Positions 43,461-51,406 of a stretch of DNA of 64,000 bases are shown piece by piece; position 1 is the stretch's first letter, and each line of letters opens with the position of its first letter. Below the pieces are notes generated by a model, which saw nothing but the letters and a program-made list of their open reading frames with translations, had not been told where the DNA came from and searched no databases. The stretch is from Clavibacter michiganensis subsp. insidiosus. GTDB lineage: Bacteria > Actinomycetota > Actinomycetes > Actinomycetales > Microbacteriaceae. The translations under genes and the position numbers were made by a program. The stretch covers positions 1,736,001-1,800,000 of the forward strand of contig NZ_MZMO01000001.1 in assembly GCF_002240565.1 (NCBI RefSeq), written 5' to 3'.

Positions 43461-43470
43461 TATGTCATGT
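43443..43470. other. right dif-like site, probable chromosomal dif
   Basis: The 28 bp consist of XerC-side arm GACGCCGATAA, 6-bp centre TGTACC and XerD-side arm TTATGTCATGT. This follows the bacterial dif layout (E. coli dif has GCATAA / TGTATA / TTATGTTAAAT) and the CCGATAAT...TTATGTCA form expected in actinobacteria. Bases 43445-43455 repeat exactly at 31245-31255. Confidence 0.6.
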
Positions 43471-43646
43471 AAGGCGGATGTCGGGTCCTTTTCTCCCGCG
43501 AACGCCCGACGTGACCTCGATCTGCCACAGGCCCTCCGCCCCCGAGTCGCAGCCCCGTCGCGCGTCTCGGTGAGGGACCCCGGTCGAGGCACCGGTCGTC
43601 GGACCTCGACGGCGTTCCGCGGGCCGCATCACGGGATCATGGGGAC

Positions 43647-44177
43647 ATGACGATCCTCCGCCGCTCCCGTCCGCGTGTCGTCGCGTCGGTCGCCATCGCG
43701 GTGTCCGTGACCCTCGCCGTGGCGGGCTGCGTGCAGATCCCGCGGACGTACCCCGCGGCCGGGGCCCGAGAGCAGGACGCCGCGACCCTCGATCTCGCGG
43801 AGGAGCTGCTCGCCACGCAAGGCGGCGCTGCGGCGTGGACGGACGTGAGCACACGCGAGGCCGTGCCCGAGAGCGTGGCGTTCACGGGGATCGAGGTCTG
43901 CTCGGACCGGACGGTGATGGGCCCGACCGGCGACGCGGGTCAGGCGCAGGAGCTGTACGTCCAGCCGGACGAGCCGCAGCCGCAGGCGCAGGTCCTCGAG
44001 GAGCTCCGGACCGTGTGGATGCGCCATGGGCTGACGCATGAGGACGTCGACGACGACCAGGTGCACGTGACCGGTGACGGTCCTTCGCCGGAGCTCTACG
44101 TCACGTGGTCCCCGCTGCAGGATCCGCGCCTGGCGCGTCTCAGCATCATCATCAGGTCGGTCTGCGAGCGCCTCTAG
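43647..44177 (+). CDS. hypothetical lipoprotein
   Basis: 176 residues from ATG 43647. The N-terminus (RRSRPRVVASVAIAVSVTLA then VAGC) is a lipoprotein signal with Cys near residue 28. The mature part is acidic and beta-prone with a single further Cys pair position (VCSD, SVCERL). No family is recognised. It overlaps the convergent NmrA-like gene by 4 bp. It is the first gene to the right of the island. Confidence 0.7.
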   Translation: MTILRRSRPRVVASVAIAVSVTLAVAGCVQIPRTYPAAGAREQDAATLDLAEELLATQGGAAAWTDVSTREAVPESVAFTGIEVCSDRTVMGPTGDAGQAQELYVQPDEPQPQAQVLEELRTVWMRHGLTHEDVDDDQVHVTGDGPSPELYVTWSPLQDPRLARLSIIIRSVCERL

Positions 44178-45064
44178 CTCTGGTCGATGTCCGCGGGGCC
44201 GCTGGCGTCCCGTCCGCCCTCGGCCGCCAGGAACTCCGCCAGGCTCGTGGGCCGGCGTCCGAGCACGCGCTCGACGTCGCCGCTCACGTGCTCCATCTCG
44301 CCGGCGGCCATGGCGGTGTACGTGCTGATCCAGGCGTCGAGCTGCCACTCGGGCGCGCCCCAGACCGCTCGCGATGCGCGCGCCTCCTCGAGGGTCTCGT
44401 CGCGGTACGTGACGGGGCGGGCCCGGGCGGCGGCGATCGTCGCCGCGATCTCCCCCATCGTCAGCGCCTCCGGCCCGGTCAGCTCGTAGGCGGCACCGGC
44501 GTGCGCCCCCGGGTCGCGGAGGATCGTCGCGGCCACCTCGGAGACGTCACCGCGCGTGACGGCGGCCACCCGTCCGTCGCCGGCGGGACCGCGGATCACG
44601 CCGTCCTCGCCGACGAGCTGGCTCACGAAGTCGATGTAGAAGGCGTCGCGCAGGAAGGTCCAGGCCATGCTGGACGCGCGGATCCGCTCCTCGGTCGCGT
44701 GGTGGTCGCGCGCCAGCGTGAACGTCGCGTCGGGAGCGGCGCCCTGGAAGGACGTGTAGACCACGTGACGGACCCCCGCCTCCGCCGCCGCGTCGACGAA
44801 CGCGATGTGCTGGGCCCGCCGGTGCTCGTCCTCGGCAGCGGACACCATGAGCAGCGTCGTCACCCCCGTGAGCGCCGCGACGGAGGCCGCGTGGTCCCCG
44901 TAGGACACCTCGTGCACGGTGGCGCCGGGCAGCTCGGGAGCGCGCGACGGCGTGCGCGCGAGGAGGCGGAGCGGGATCCTCGCGTCCGCGAGGCGGCGGG
45001 CCACCGCTCCCCCGACGGCTCCGGTGACGCCGGTGACGGCGATGACTCGGTCCTGCGTGGCCAT
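44174..45064 (-). CDS. NmrA-like NAD(P)-binding SDR protein
   Basis: 296 residues from ATG 45064. The N-terminal VIAVTGVTGAVGGAVARRLA is a Rossmann GxxGxxG motif; VVYTSFQGAAPDATF and WTFLRDAFYIDF follow the layout of atypical SDRs such as NmrA and NAD(P)H:quinone oxidoreductase 2 (YtfG). These bind NAD(P)H and act as reductases or redox sensors. It stands alone next to the xylanase genes, separated by their terminator. Confidence 0.85.
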   Translation of the reverse strand: MATQDRVIAVTGVTGAVGGAVARRLADARIPLRLLARTPSRAPELPGATVHEVSYGDHAASVAALTGVTTLLMVSAAEDEHRRAQHIAFVDAAAEAGVRHVVYTSFQGAAPDATFTLARDHHATEERIRASSMAWTFLRDAFYIDFVSQLVGEDGVIRGPAGDGRVAAVTRGDVSEVAATILRDPGAHAGAAYELTGPEALTMGEIAATIAAARARPVTYRDETLEEARASRAVWGAPEWQLDAWISTYTAMAAGEMEHVSGDVERVLGRRPTSLAEFLAAEGGRDASGPADIDQS

Positions 45065-45150
45065 GGTGGTCTCCCCTCAGCGCGCCGGCACCCGCTCCTC
45101 CGGGTGGGATCCGGTGCGCCGCGCGATCGCTCGACACTATCCCGGCGCGC

Positions 45151-45189
45151 GACGCGGCCCCCGTCTCGCGAGGAGACGGGGGCCGCGTC
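45151..45189. terminator. 17-bp perfect hairpin after xylanase gene 1
   Basis: GACGCGGCCCCCGTCTC pairs with GAGACGGGGGCCGCGTC around GCGAG. It is 19 bp beyond the intended stop of the xylanase gene at 45208 on the minus strand. Confidence 0.75.
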
Positions 45190-45207
45190 GTGCTGCGCGT
45201 CAGTCGA

Positions 45208-47228
45208 TCACGAGCCGGCGCGGGTGACGATCACGTCGAAGTCGCTCGTCCGGACGTTGCCGGCGCGGTCCTTCGCGGTGCAGATGACCGTCGTGGTGCC
45301 GACGGGGAAGATCCCCCTGCGGGGCGGCGCGCACACCACGCGCACGTTCCCGTCGCGCGTGTCGATCGCCGACGGCAGCGCGTACGGGACGCGCACGCCC
45401 GCGGCCTTCGTCGCCACCGCGGTGATGTCGTCCATGTCCGCGATGCGCGGCGCTGACAGGTCCGCGGGTCGCGTCGGCAGACGGGTCCGCGGGTCGCGTC
45501 GGCAGACGGGTCGGATCCACGATGCCCCAGTAGGCGGGAGCGGCCTGCAGGTCGTCGTCGAACGGCAGCGGCTGCTCCCACGGACGCGCGATCGGCCACG
45601 TGCGCAGCCAGCTGCGCGCGTGGCCGACGCCCCAGAAGGTGACCGAGTCGATGGAGGCCGCCTGCTGGCGGATCATCTGGAACAGGTCCCGGTAGTAGTA
45701 GCCGACCTCGGCCGCCGCCTGCGCGTCGTCCGCGTACACGGGCGTGTACGGATCCTGCGGAGCGCCGCTCACGTCCGCGCCCTCGTTCTGGTTGGACGCG
45801 TTGACGTCGAGCTCGGTGATCGCCTGCAGCAGGCGCGTGTCGATGCGCTCGACCGCGCGGATGGAGTCGCGCAGCCACGAGACGGGGCGGGCGAAGTCGA
45901 CGTGCGCCTGGTGCCCGACGCCGTCGACCGGCACGCCGCGCGCGACGAGCGCCGAGATCAGCTCGAGGTAGTCGGCGCGCTTCGTGGGCAGCTCCGTGTT
46001 GTAGTCGTTGATGAAGAGCTTCACCCCCGGGAAGTGCGCGCGCGAGGCGGAAGCCCTCGTCGACGAAGCCCTCCCCCAGCACCTGGTACCAGCGGCTGTC
46101 CCGCATGTCGTGCGCGTTGTCGTTGGGGCCGTCGTCGATGACCTCGTTGACGACGTCCATCGCCCAGATGGGGCTGTCCCCGTCGGGGTAGCGCGCGGCG
46201 ATGTGGTCGGCGATGCCCGTCACGTGCGCCTCCATGCGCGCCCGCAGCAACGCCTGGTCGGCGGGGCTGTCGGTGAGCGGACGGTCGCCGTCGAGGAAGA
46301 ACCACGCGGGCGTCTGCGAGTGCCAGAACAGCACGTGGTAGTAGACCTTCGTCCCCGTCCGGTCGGCGTAGTCGAGCAGCTGGTCGAGCTGCGTGAAGGT
46401 GAACCGCCCCTCCTCCGGCTGGACGCTCTCGGGCTTGCCGGCGTTCTCCGGCGTGAACGCGTCGAACTGGCGGCTGACGAGATCCGCACCGGCCCCGACG
46501 GTCTCGCGGCCGTCGACGGCGACGCCGACGTGCTCGATGCCGCGGGCGCCGAGGACGTCCTTGAGCGCCGGGATGTCGGTCTGCACGGGCGTGGCCACGG
46601 CCTCGCCCAGCTGGAAGTCGTCGAGGAGGAAGTCGGCGCCGACCGTCCCCTCGACGTAGACCTGCGCCTTGTCCACCGGGCCGCCGAGCGTGTAGGTGCC
46701 GGTGAGCTCGGTCCAGGCGTCGGCGGTGGCGCGCGCGGCGGCTCCTGCCACCCCGTCGTAGCCGCTGCCTCCGCCGGTGTCGCGCTGCACGGAGACCTTG
46801 AGGGACGCGGGCTCCTCCCCCGCGGCCAGGCGCGCCCACACCGTGACCTCGACCTGCTGGCCGACGGCGAGGGCGCTCGTCACGTCGAGCGCGGCGCCGT
46901 GCCACTCCTGCGTGCGGTCGGTCACGAGCAGGCTCCCGGATCCGGTGTGCGCCTCGGTGCTCGGGGCGATGCGGACGCCGTCCCCGCGCGGAGCCCACGC
47001 GCCCGTGCCCGATTCGAAGTCGGATCCGATGCCGGCGGGAGCTGCGGCGTCGGCGGCCTGCGCAGCGGGCGCGGTGAGGGCGCCGGCCCCGGCGATGAGG
47101 CCGAGGGCGGTGAGGGCGGCGAGGCCGCGGCGGCGGTCGCGTCGCGGGCGGGGCGCGAGCCTGATGCGGCCGTAGCGCGGGGGGCTGACGTCCGCGAGCG
47201 CGGACGTGTCGGTGCGGGGAATGCTCAT
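45208..47228 (-). pseudogene. GH10 endo-1,4-beta-xylanase with CBM and HYR domain, two frameshifts
   Basis: From ATG 47228 a signal peptide leads into a CBM4/9/22-like module (SDFESGTGAWAPRGDGVRIA, about residues 65-210). The GH10 barrel follows, with acid/base Glu in WAMDVVNEVIDD and, after a frameshift near 46030 in a GCGCGCG run, nucleophile Glu in ITELDVNAS and WGVGHARSWL. A 25-bp tandem duplication (45459-45508) then shifts the frame again; removing one copy joins DPTRLPTRPAD to LSAPRIADMDDITA and restores a C-terminal HYR-like domain ending TSDFDVIVTRAGS at 45208. The product cannot be a complete secreted xylanase. Two adjacent GH10 genes (xysA, xysB) are known in C. michiganensis. Confidence 0.8.
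45459..45508. repeat. 25-bp tandem duplication
   Basis: Two identical 25-bp units (45459-45483 and 45484-45508), each starting GGTCCGCGGGTCGCGTC and ending CAGACG. The unit length is not a multiple of three and breaks the xylanase reading frame. Confidence 0.92.
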
Positions 47229-47398
47229 CGTCGAACACCTTCCATGTGTTCCGACTCCGGTGTCGGATGCTCGCACCGTAGGCACCCTCCCCGACGGGGG
47301 GCAAGGTATTCGAAAATCTTTGTTGCGCGGGGCAACGAACGCGGAGCGGCCGCCGTCCTCGACGAGGACGGGGGCCGCGGCGGTGGGTCGGGCGGTGA

Positions 47399-48693
47399 TC
47401 AGCCCTTGGGGAGGGGCAGACGCGGCGGGAGCAGGCTCGGGTTCTCGATGCCCCAGTACGCGGGCATGGCCTCCTGATTGTTCCCGAACGGGAGCGGCTG
47501 GTCCCACGGCTGGTCGATCGACGGGCTGTGCAGCCAGGTCCGCGAGTTGTCGGAGCCCCAGAAGGTGACCGACTCGAGGTCGCCGGCCTCCTGCCGGATC
47601 ATCGTGAACAGGTCCTTGTAGACCCAGCCCACGGCCGCGGCGGTGTCGTCCGGGTCGGAGTAGATCGGCGCCGTGCGGTTCCGGTTCTCGCTGTTGCCCG
47701 TCGCGGCGGCCTGCGACGCGCCGACGTCCAGCTCGGAGATGGCCTGGAGGAGGTCCGGGTCGAGGGCCTTCACCGCGTGGATCGTGTTCCTCAGCTCCTC
47801 GATGTCGCTGCGGAGCCCGATGTGTCTCTGCTGCGACACGCCCTCGACCGGGATGTGCCGCTCCAGGAGGTCGGAGACGAGCCCGAGGTAGTCGGCGCGC
47901 TTGCTCGGCGAGTCGGTGTTGTACTCGTTGATGAAGAGCTTGACGCCCGGGAAGTAGTTCTTCGCGAGCTGGAGGCCCTCGTCGACGAAGCCCTCGCCGA
48001 GCACCCGGAAGAAGGGCGTGTCCTTCATGTCGTGCGGGTTGCCGTCGGGGCCGTCGTCGATGACCTCGTTGACGACGTCCATGGCCCAGATGGGGCTGTT
48101 CCCCTTCGGGTACCGGGACGCGATGTGGTCGGCGATCGCCTTCATGTGGGCTTCCATGCGCGCCTTGAGCAGCGCCTGGTCGGCCGGGCTGTTCGTCAGC
48201 GGCCGGCCGTGGTCGAGGGAGAACCAGTCGGGCGTCTGCGGCTTCCAGAAGGGGACGTGGAAGTACATCTTCATGCCGTGGGCGCCGCAAAGTCGAGGAG
48301 CTCGTCGATGCCGCTGAAGTCGAACCGGCCCTCGACGGGCTGGATGGCGTCGGCCTTGCCCTCGTTCTCCGTGGTCATGGCGTTGACGTGGCGGGCGATG
48401 AGGTCGGCCGAGGTGCCCTGCACCTCGCCGCTGCCCATCGCCACGCTGACGTGCTCGATGCCGGCGGCACCGAGGACGTCCTTGAGCGCGGGGACCTGCA
48501 TGCCGGGGACGGGCGTGCTCGGAGCTGCGGCGGATGCGGACACCGCCGGGACTCCCACGGCGACGGCGGTGAGGACGGCGGCGGGCGACGCGAGGGCGGC
48601 GAGGCCGCGACGGGGGCGACGGCGGGCGTCGCGGTTCGGGAGGGATGGCGTCGTGCGGACGGACGCGCGGGGACGTTGTGGGGTGGGGGTCAC
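47399..48693 (-). pseudogene. second GH10 endo-1,4-beta-xylanase, one frameshift
   Basis: From GTG 48693 (AAAGG upstream) a long basic signal peptide ends near SASAAAPSTP, then the barrel starts PALKDVLGAAGIEHVSVAM. At about 48285 the frame fails after LLDFAA; the continuation HGMKMYFHVPFWKPQTPDW lies one base off, as if one G were missing. The rest is intact: acid/base Glu in WAMDVVNEVIDD, nucleophile Glu in AISELDVGAS and WGSDNSRTWL, ending at 47399. It lacks the CBM and HYR modules of the neighbouring copy. The shifted frame stops at once (TGA), so only a 140-residue stub would be made. Confidence 0.8.
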
Positions 48694-48812
48694 TGGTGCC
48701 TTTCGTACGTGGATGGGACACCTGGACCCAAGGGAGGACCGTCCCGCCGCCGAGCGGGTTGTGGACAGGACGCAACGAGCTCCGCGGCGGGAGGCCGCGC
48801 GGTCCGCGGCGC

Positions 48813-48853
48813 ACCGGGTACACGGGGCCGACCGGGTACACGGGGCCTACCGG
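48813..48853. repeat. 18-bp tandem repeat, 2.3 copies
   Basis: ACCGGGTACACGGGGCC(G/T) occurs at 48813-48830 and 48831-48848, then ACCGG. It lies between the second xylanase start and the end of the methyltransferase gene. Confidence 0.8.
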
Positions 48854-49705
48854 TCACCTCGGGCGTCGGCCGGTCGCGACCCGGGTGCCGTCGTGCTCGT
48901 CGTCCGCGGGTCCGGCGAGCGGGTCGGCTCGCGCCTCCAGGCCGGCGGAGGCGAGCGCGTCGAGGGCGGCGGGGAGCTGCGCGTCCGCGACCTCGACGAG
49001 GAGCAGCCCGCCGGGTGCGAGCCAGGAGCCGCTCCCGAGCGCCGCGCGCCGGAGCACGTCGAGCCCGTCGGCGCCCCCGTCGCGCGTCACCTCCGGCTCG
49101 TGCAGGCGCGCCTCGGGCGGCAGGAGGTCGAGCGCGGCACGAGGGACGTACGGCACGTTGGCGACGAGGACGTCGATCCGACCGCGGAGGTCGTCCGGCA
49201 GGGCGTCGAGCAGGTCGCCGCGGTGCACGTCGACGCCGCGCGGGGCGAGGTTCTCCGCCGCGCACGCCACGGCGACGGGATCGACGTCGGCGGCGTGGAG
49301 GATCGCCCCGGGCACCTCGTCCGCGAGCACGGCGGCGATGGCCCCCGATCCGCAGCACAGGTCGACGACGACGGGGTGGTCGACCGCGCGCGCCGCGGCG
49401 ACGGCGGCCCGCGCCAGGCGCTCGGTGCGGCGGCGCGGCACGAAGACCCTGGGCCGCACGATGATCCGACGCCCGGCGAACGCGGCCCAGCCGAGGACGG
49501 TCTCGAGGGGCTCCCCCGCCACGCGGTCCGCCGACATCCCCTCGAGCGCGGCCGCGCGAGCGTCTCCCCCGTCGTCCGGATGACGGTCGGCGGCCTCCGC
49601 GACGAGCAGCGCGGCCTCCTCCTCGGCGAACACGCACCCCGCGGCCCGGAGGCGCGCGACGAGGTCGTTGTCGCGCCCGTCGCAGGTCGCGCCGGGCCCG
49701 TTCAG
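48854..49705 (-). CDS. PrmC/HemK-like protein N(5)-glutamine methyltransferase
   Basis: About 283 residues. The start is uncertain: the nearest in-frame ATG (49807) lies inside the regulator gene, so a CTG at 49705 overlapping its stop, or a GTG near 49632 (VFAEEEAALL), may be used. The substrate-recognition region GEPLETVLGWAAFAGRRIIV, VFVPRRRTERL, SAM motif VVDLCCGSGAIAAVL and the catalytic (N/D)PPY-type motif NVPYVP are present. The NVPY variant marks the actinobacterial PrmC-related subgroup, whose target protein is not established. Confidence 0.8.
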   Translation of the reverse strand: MNGPGATCDGRDNDLVARLRAAGCVFAEEEAALLVAEAADRHPDDGGDARAAALEGMSADRVAGEPLETVLGWAAFAGRRIIVRPRVFVPRRRTERLARAAVAAARAVDHPVVVDLCCGSGAIAAVLADEVPGAILHAADVDPVAVACAAENLAPRGVDVHRGDLLDALPDDLRGRIDVLVANVPYVPRAALDLLPPEARLHEPEVTRDGGADGLDVLRRAALGSGSWLAPGGLLLVEVADAQLPAALDALASAGLEARADPLAGPADDEHDGTRVATGRRPR

Positions 49706-50211
49706 ATGTCGTCCGTGGCGCGGAGGTGCTCGAGCAGCGCGGCGGCGCGCAGGAGGTCGTCGCCGTGCACGGGCGGGCGGGCCTGCCGCGCGGCCTGCTC
49801 CAACCACTCGGCGCGGGCCGTCCGGACGCCCAGGACGAGCGCCCGGCCGCCGTCGGAGAGGTGCAGGTAGGACCCGACGGGGTCCTCGGACTCCAGCACG
49901 AGGCCCTTCTGCATGAGCGACGCGAGGCTCGGCACGGTGGCCGCGCGGGCGGTGCGGGTGTCGAGCGCGAGCGACGCGCGGTCCATGCGCTCGGTGCCGG
50001 AGAGCCGTCGGAGGATGAGGATCTGGACGCCGGTGAGCCCGTCCCAGCTCGCGTCGACGGACGCGTCGATGCGCTCGGACACGGAGCTGAGCGCGTCGGC
50101 GAGGCGGGTGTGCGGGACGGCGGGATCGGTCACGATGCTCCTGACGGTGGGGCGGGCTCCGGTGGGTCCGAGGCTCTCGCCTCCGGCCTGAGGGAGCGTC
50201 GTGTGGCTCAC
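49702..50211 (-). CDS. MarR-like winged-helix transcriptional regulator
   Basis: 169 residues from GTG 50211 (or a later GTG near 50136, MTDPAVPHTRLA). A helix-turn-helix core is recognisable (LTGVQILILRRLSGTERMDRA, then TVPSLASLMQKGLVLESEDP with a beta wing and YLHLSDGGRALV). The layout is that of MarR-type regulators. It is probably co-transcribed with the methyltransferase gene through the stop/start overlap. The ligand and targets are unknown. Confidence 0.7.
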   Translation of the reverse strand: MSHTTLPQAGGESLGPTGARPTVRSIVTDPAVPHTRLADALSSVSERIDASVDASWDGLTGVQILILRRLSGTERMDRASLALDTRTARAATVPSLASLMQKGLVLESEDPVGSYLHLSDGGRALVLGVRTARAEWLEQAARQARPPVHGDDLLRAAALLEHLRATDDI

Positions 50212-50267
50212 GCTAGCCCCCTCGCGCCCCCGATAGGAGCGCGATGTCGTGCGGCGGCGCCGACGCG

Positions 50268-50305
50268 ACGACGCCCGCCGCGGCGAGGCGCCGGGCGGGC
50301 GTCGT
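50268..50305. terminator. hairpin after aldo/keto reductase gene
   Basis: ACGACGCCCGCC and GGCGGGCGTCGT form a perfect 12-bp stem with a 14-nt loop, 25 bp beyond the stop at 50330 on the minus strand. Confidence 0.65.
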
Positions 50306-50329
50306 GGTGCCGGCGTGCCGGCGGGTCGA

Positions 50330-51169
50330 TCAGGACGGGAATTGCGTGAAGTCCGCCGTGGCCGGGTCGGCGCCGAGGCGCGTGCCGGTCTCCAGGGTGT
50401 CGATCTCGGCGAGCTCCTCGACAGAGAGCTCGACCTCGATGGCCTGGAAGTTCTGCACGATGCGCTCGGGGGTGACCGACTTGGGGATCACGATGCGGCC
50501 CTGTGCGAGGTGCCAGGTGAGCACGATCTGCGCGGGCGTGGCGTCGTGCTGCTTCGCGAGGCGCGTGACGATCTCCGACTCCAGGTCGGCGCCCTGGCCG
50601 AGCGGGCTGTACGCCTCGACCTCGATGCCGCGCTCCACGGAGAAGGTGGAGAGGTCGTGCTGCTGGAACGTCGGGTGCACCTCGATCTGGTTCACGGCGG
50701 GCACGACGTCGCTCTCGGCGGCCAGCTTCTCCAGGTGCTCCGGCAGGAAGTTGGAGACGCCGATCGCGCGGACGAGGCCCTCGGCGTGCAGCGCCTCGAA
50801 CGTCTTCCACGTCTCGACGTACAGGCCGTGCTTCGGGTAGGGCCAGTGGATGAGGTAGAGGTCCACCGCGTCGATGCCGAGCTTGCGGCGGCTGTCCTCG
50901 AAGGCGCTGCGGGCGCTGTCCGCTCCCTGGTCGCCGTTGCGGAGCTTGGTGGTGATGAACAGCTCCTCGCGCGGGATGCCGGTCGCCGCGATGGCGGCGC
51001 CCACGCCCTCCTCGTTGTAGTAGCCGGCCGCGGTGTCGATGTGGCGGTAGCCGGCCTCGAAGGCGCGCTCCACGGCCTGCTGCGTCTCGGCGGGCGGGGT
51101 CTGGAAGACGCCGAAACCCAGCTGCGGGATGGTGACGCCGTTGTTCAGGGTGATGAGGGGGGATGCCAT
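50330..51169 (-). CDS. aldo/keto reductase
   Basis: 279 residues from ATG 51169. The AKR fold shows GFGVFQTPP, the catalytic Asp and Tyr in YRHIDTAAGYYNEE, Lys in ITTKLRN and His in LIHWPYP. NADPH-binding residues are in the IPKSVTPERI segment near the C-terminus. It resembles 2,5-diketo-D-gluconate reductase-type enzymes (AKR5) that reduce small aldehydes and ketones. It is monocistronic. Confidence 0.93.
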   Translation of the reverse strand: MASPLITLNNGVTIPQLGFGVFQTPPAETQQAVERAFEAGYRHIDTAAGYYNEEGVGAAIAATGIPREELFITTKLRNGDQGADSARSAFEDSRRKLGIDAVDLYLIHWPYPKHGLYVETWKTFEALHAEGLVRAIGVSNFLPEHLEKLAAESDVVPAVNQIEVHPTFQQHDLSTFSVERGIEVEAYSPLGQGADLESEIVTRLAKQHDATPAQIVLTWHLAQGRIVIPKSVTPERIVQNFQAIEVELSVEELAEIDTLETGTRLGADPATADFTQFPS

Positions 51170-51350
51170 GTGCTCTCGTCTTCTTCGTCTCGATGGTCAC
51201 GTCGGGTGCGGGAGGCGCCGTCGTGCGCACCTCACCGACTCGCCCACCGTACGCCCGGGCCGCGCTCGACCGTCCGGCTCGGACGCCCGCTCCGCGGAGG
51301 GCGAACAGGTCGTGTCGCCCGCCGGCCGGTCGACCCGGCAGGGACGACGG

Positions 51351-51385
51351 ACGGGCGCCGCCCTCTCGCGAGGTGCGGCGCCCGT
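51351..51385. terminator. hairpin after amt
   Basis: ACGGGCGCCGC and GCGGCGCCCGT form a perfect 11-bp stem around CCTCTCGCGAGGT, 22 bp beyond the amt stop. Confidence 0.7.
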
Positions 51386-51406
51386 CGGGTCGATCGGCGG
51401 AGCGGG

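Noticed and set aside
31207..43470. Integrase, transposase or replication initiator gene in the island
   Set aside because: All ORFs with plausible composition were read; none shows tyrosine or serine recombinase, DDE or Rep motifs.
48813..48853. 18-bp tandem repeat as a CRISPR remnant
   Set aside because: Units are directly adjacent with no spacers; simple tandem duplication explains it.
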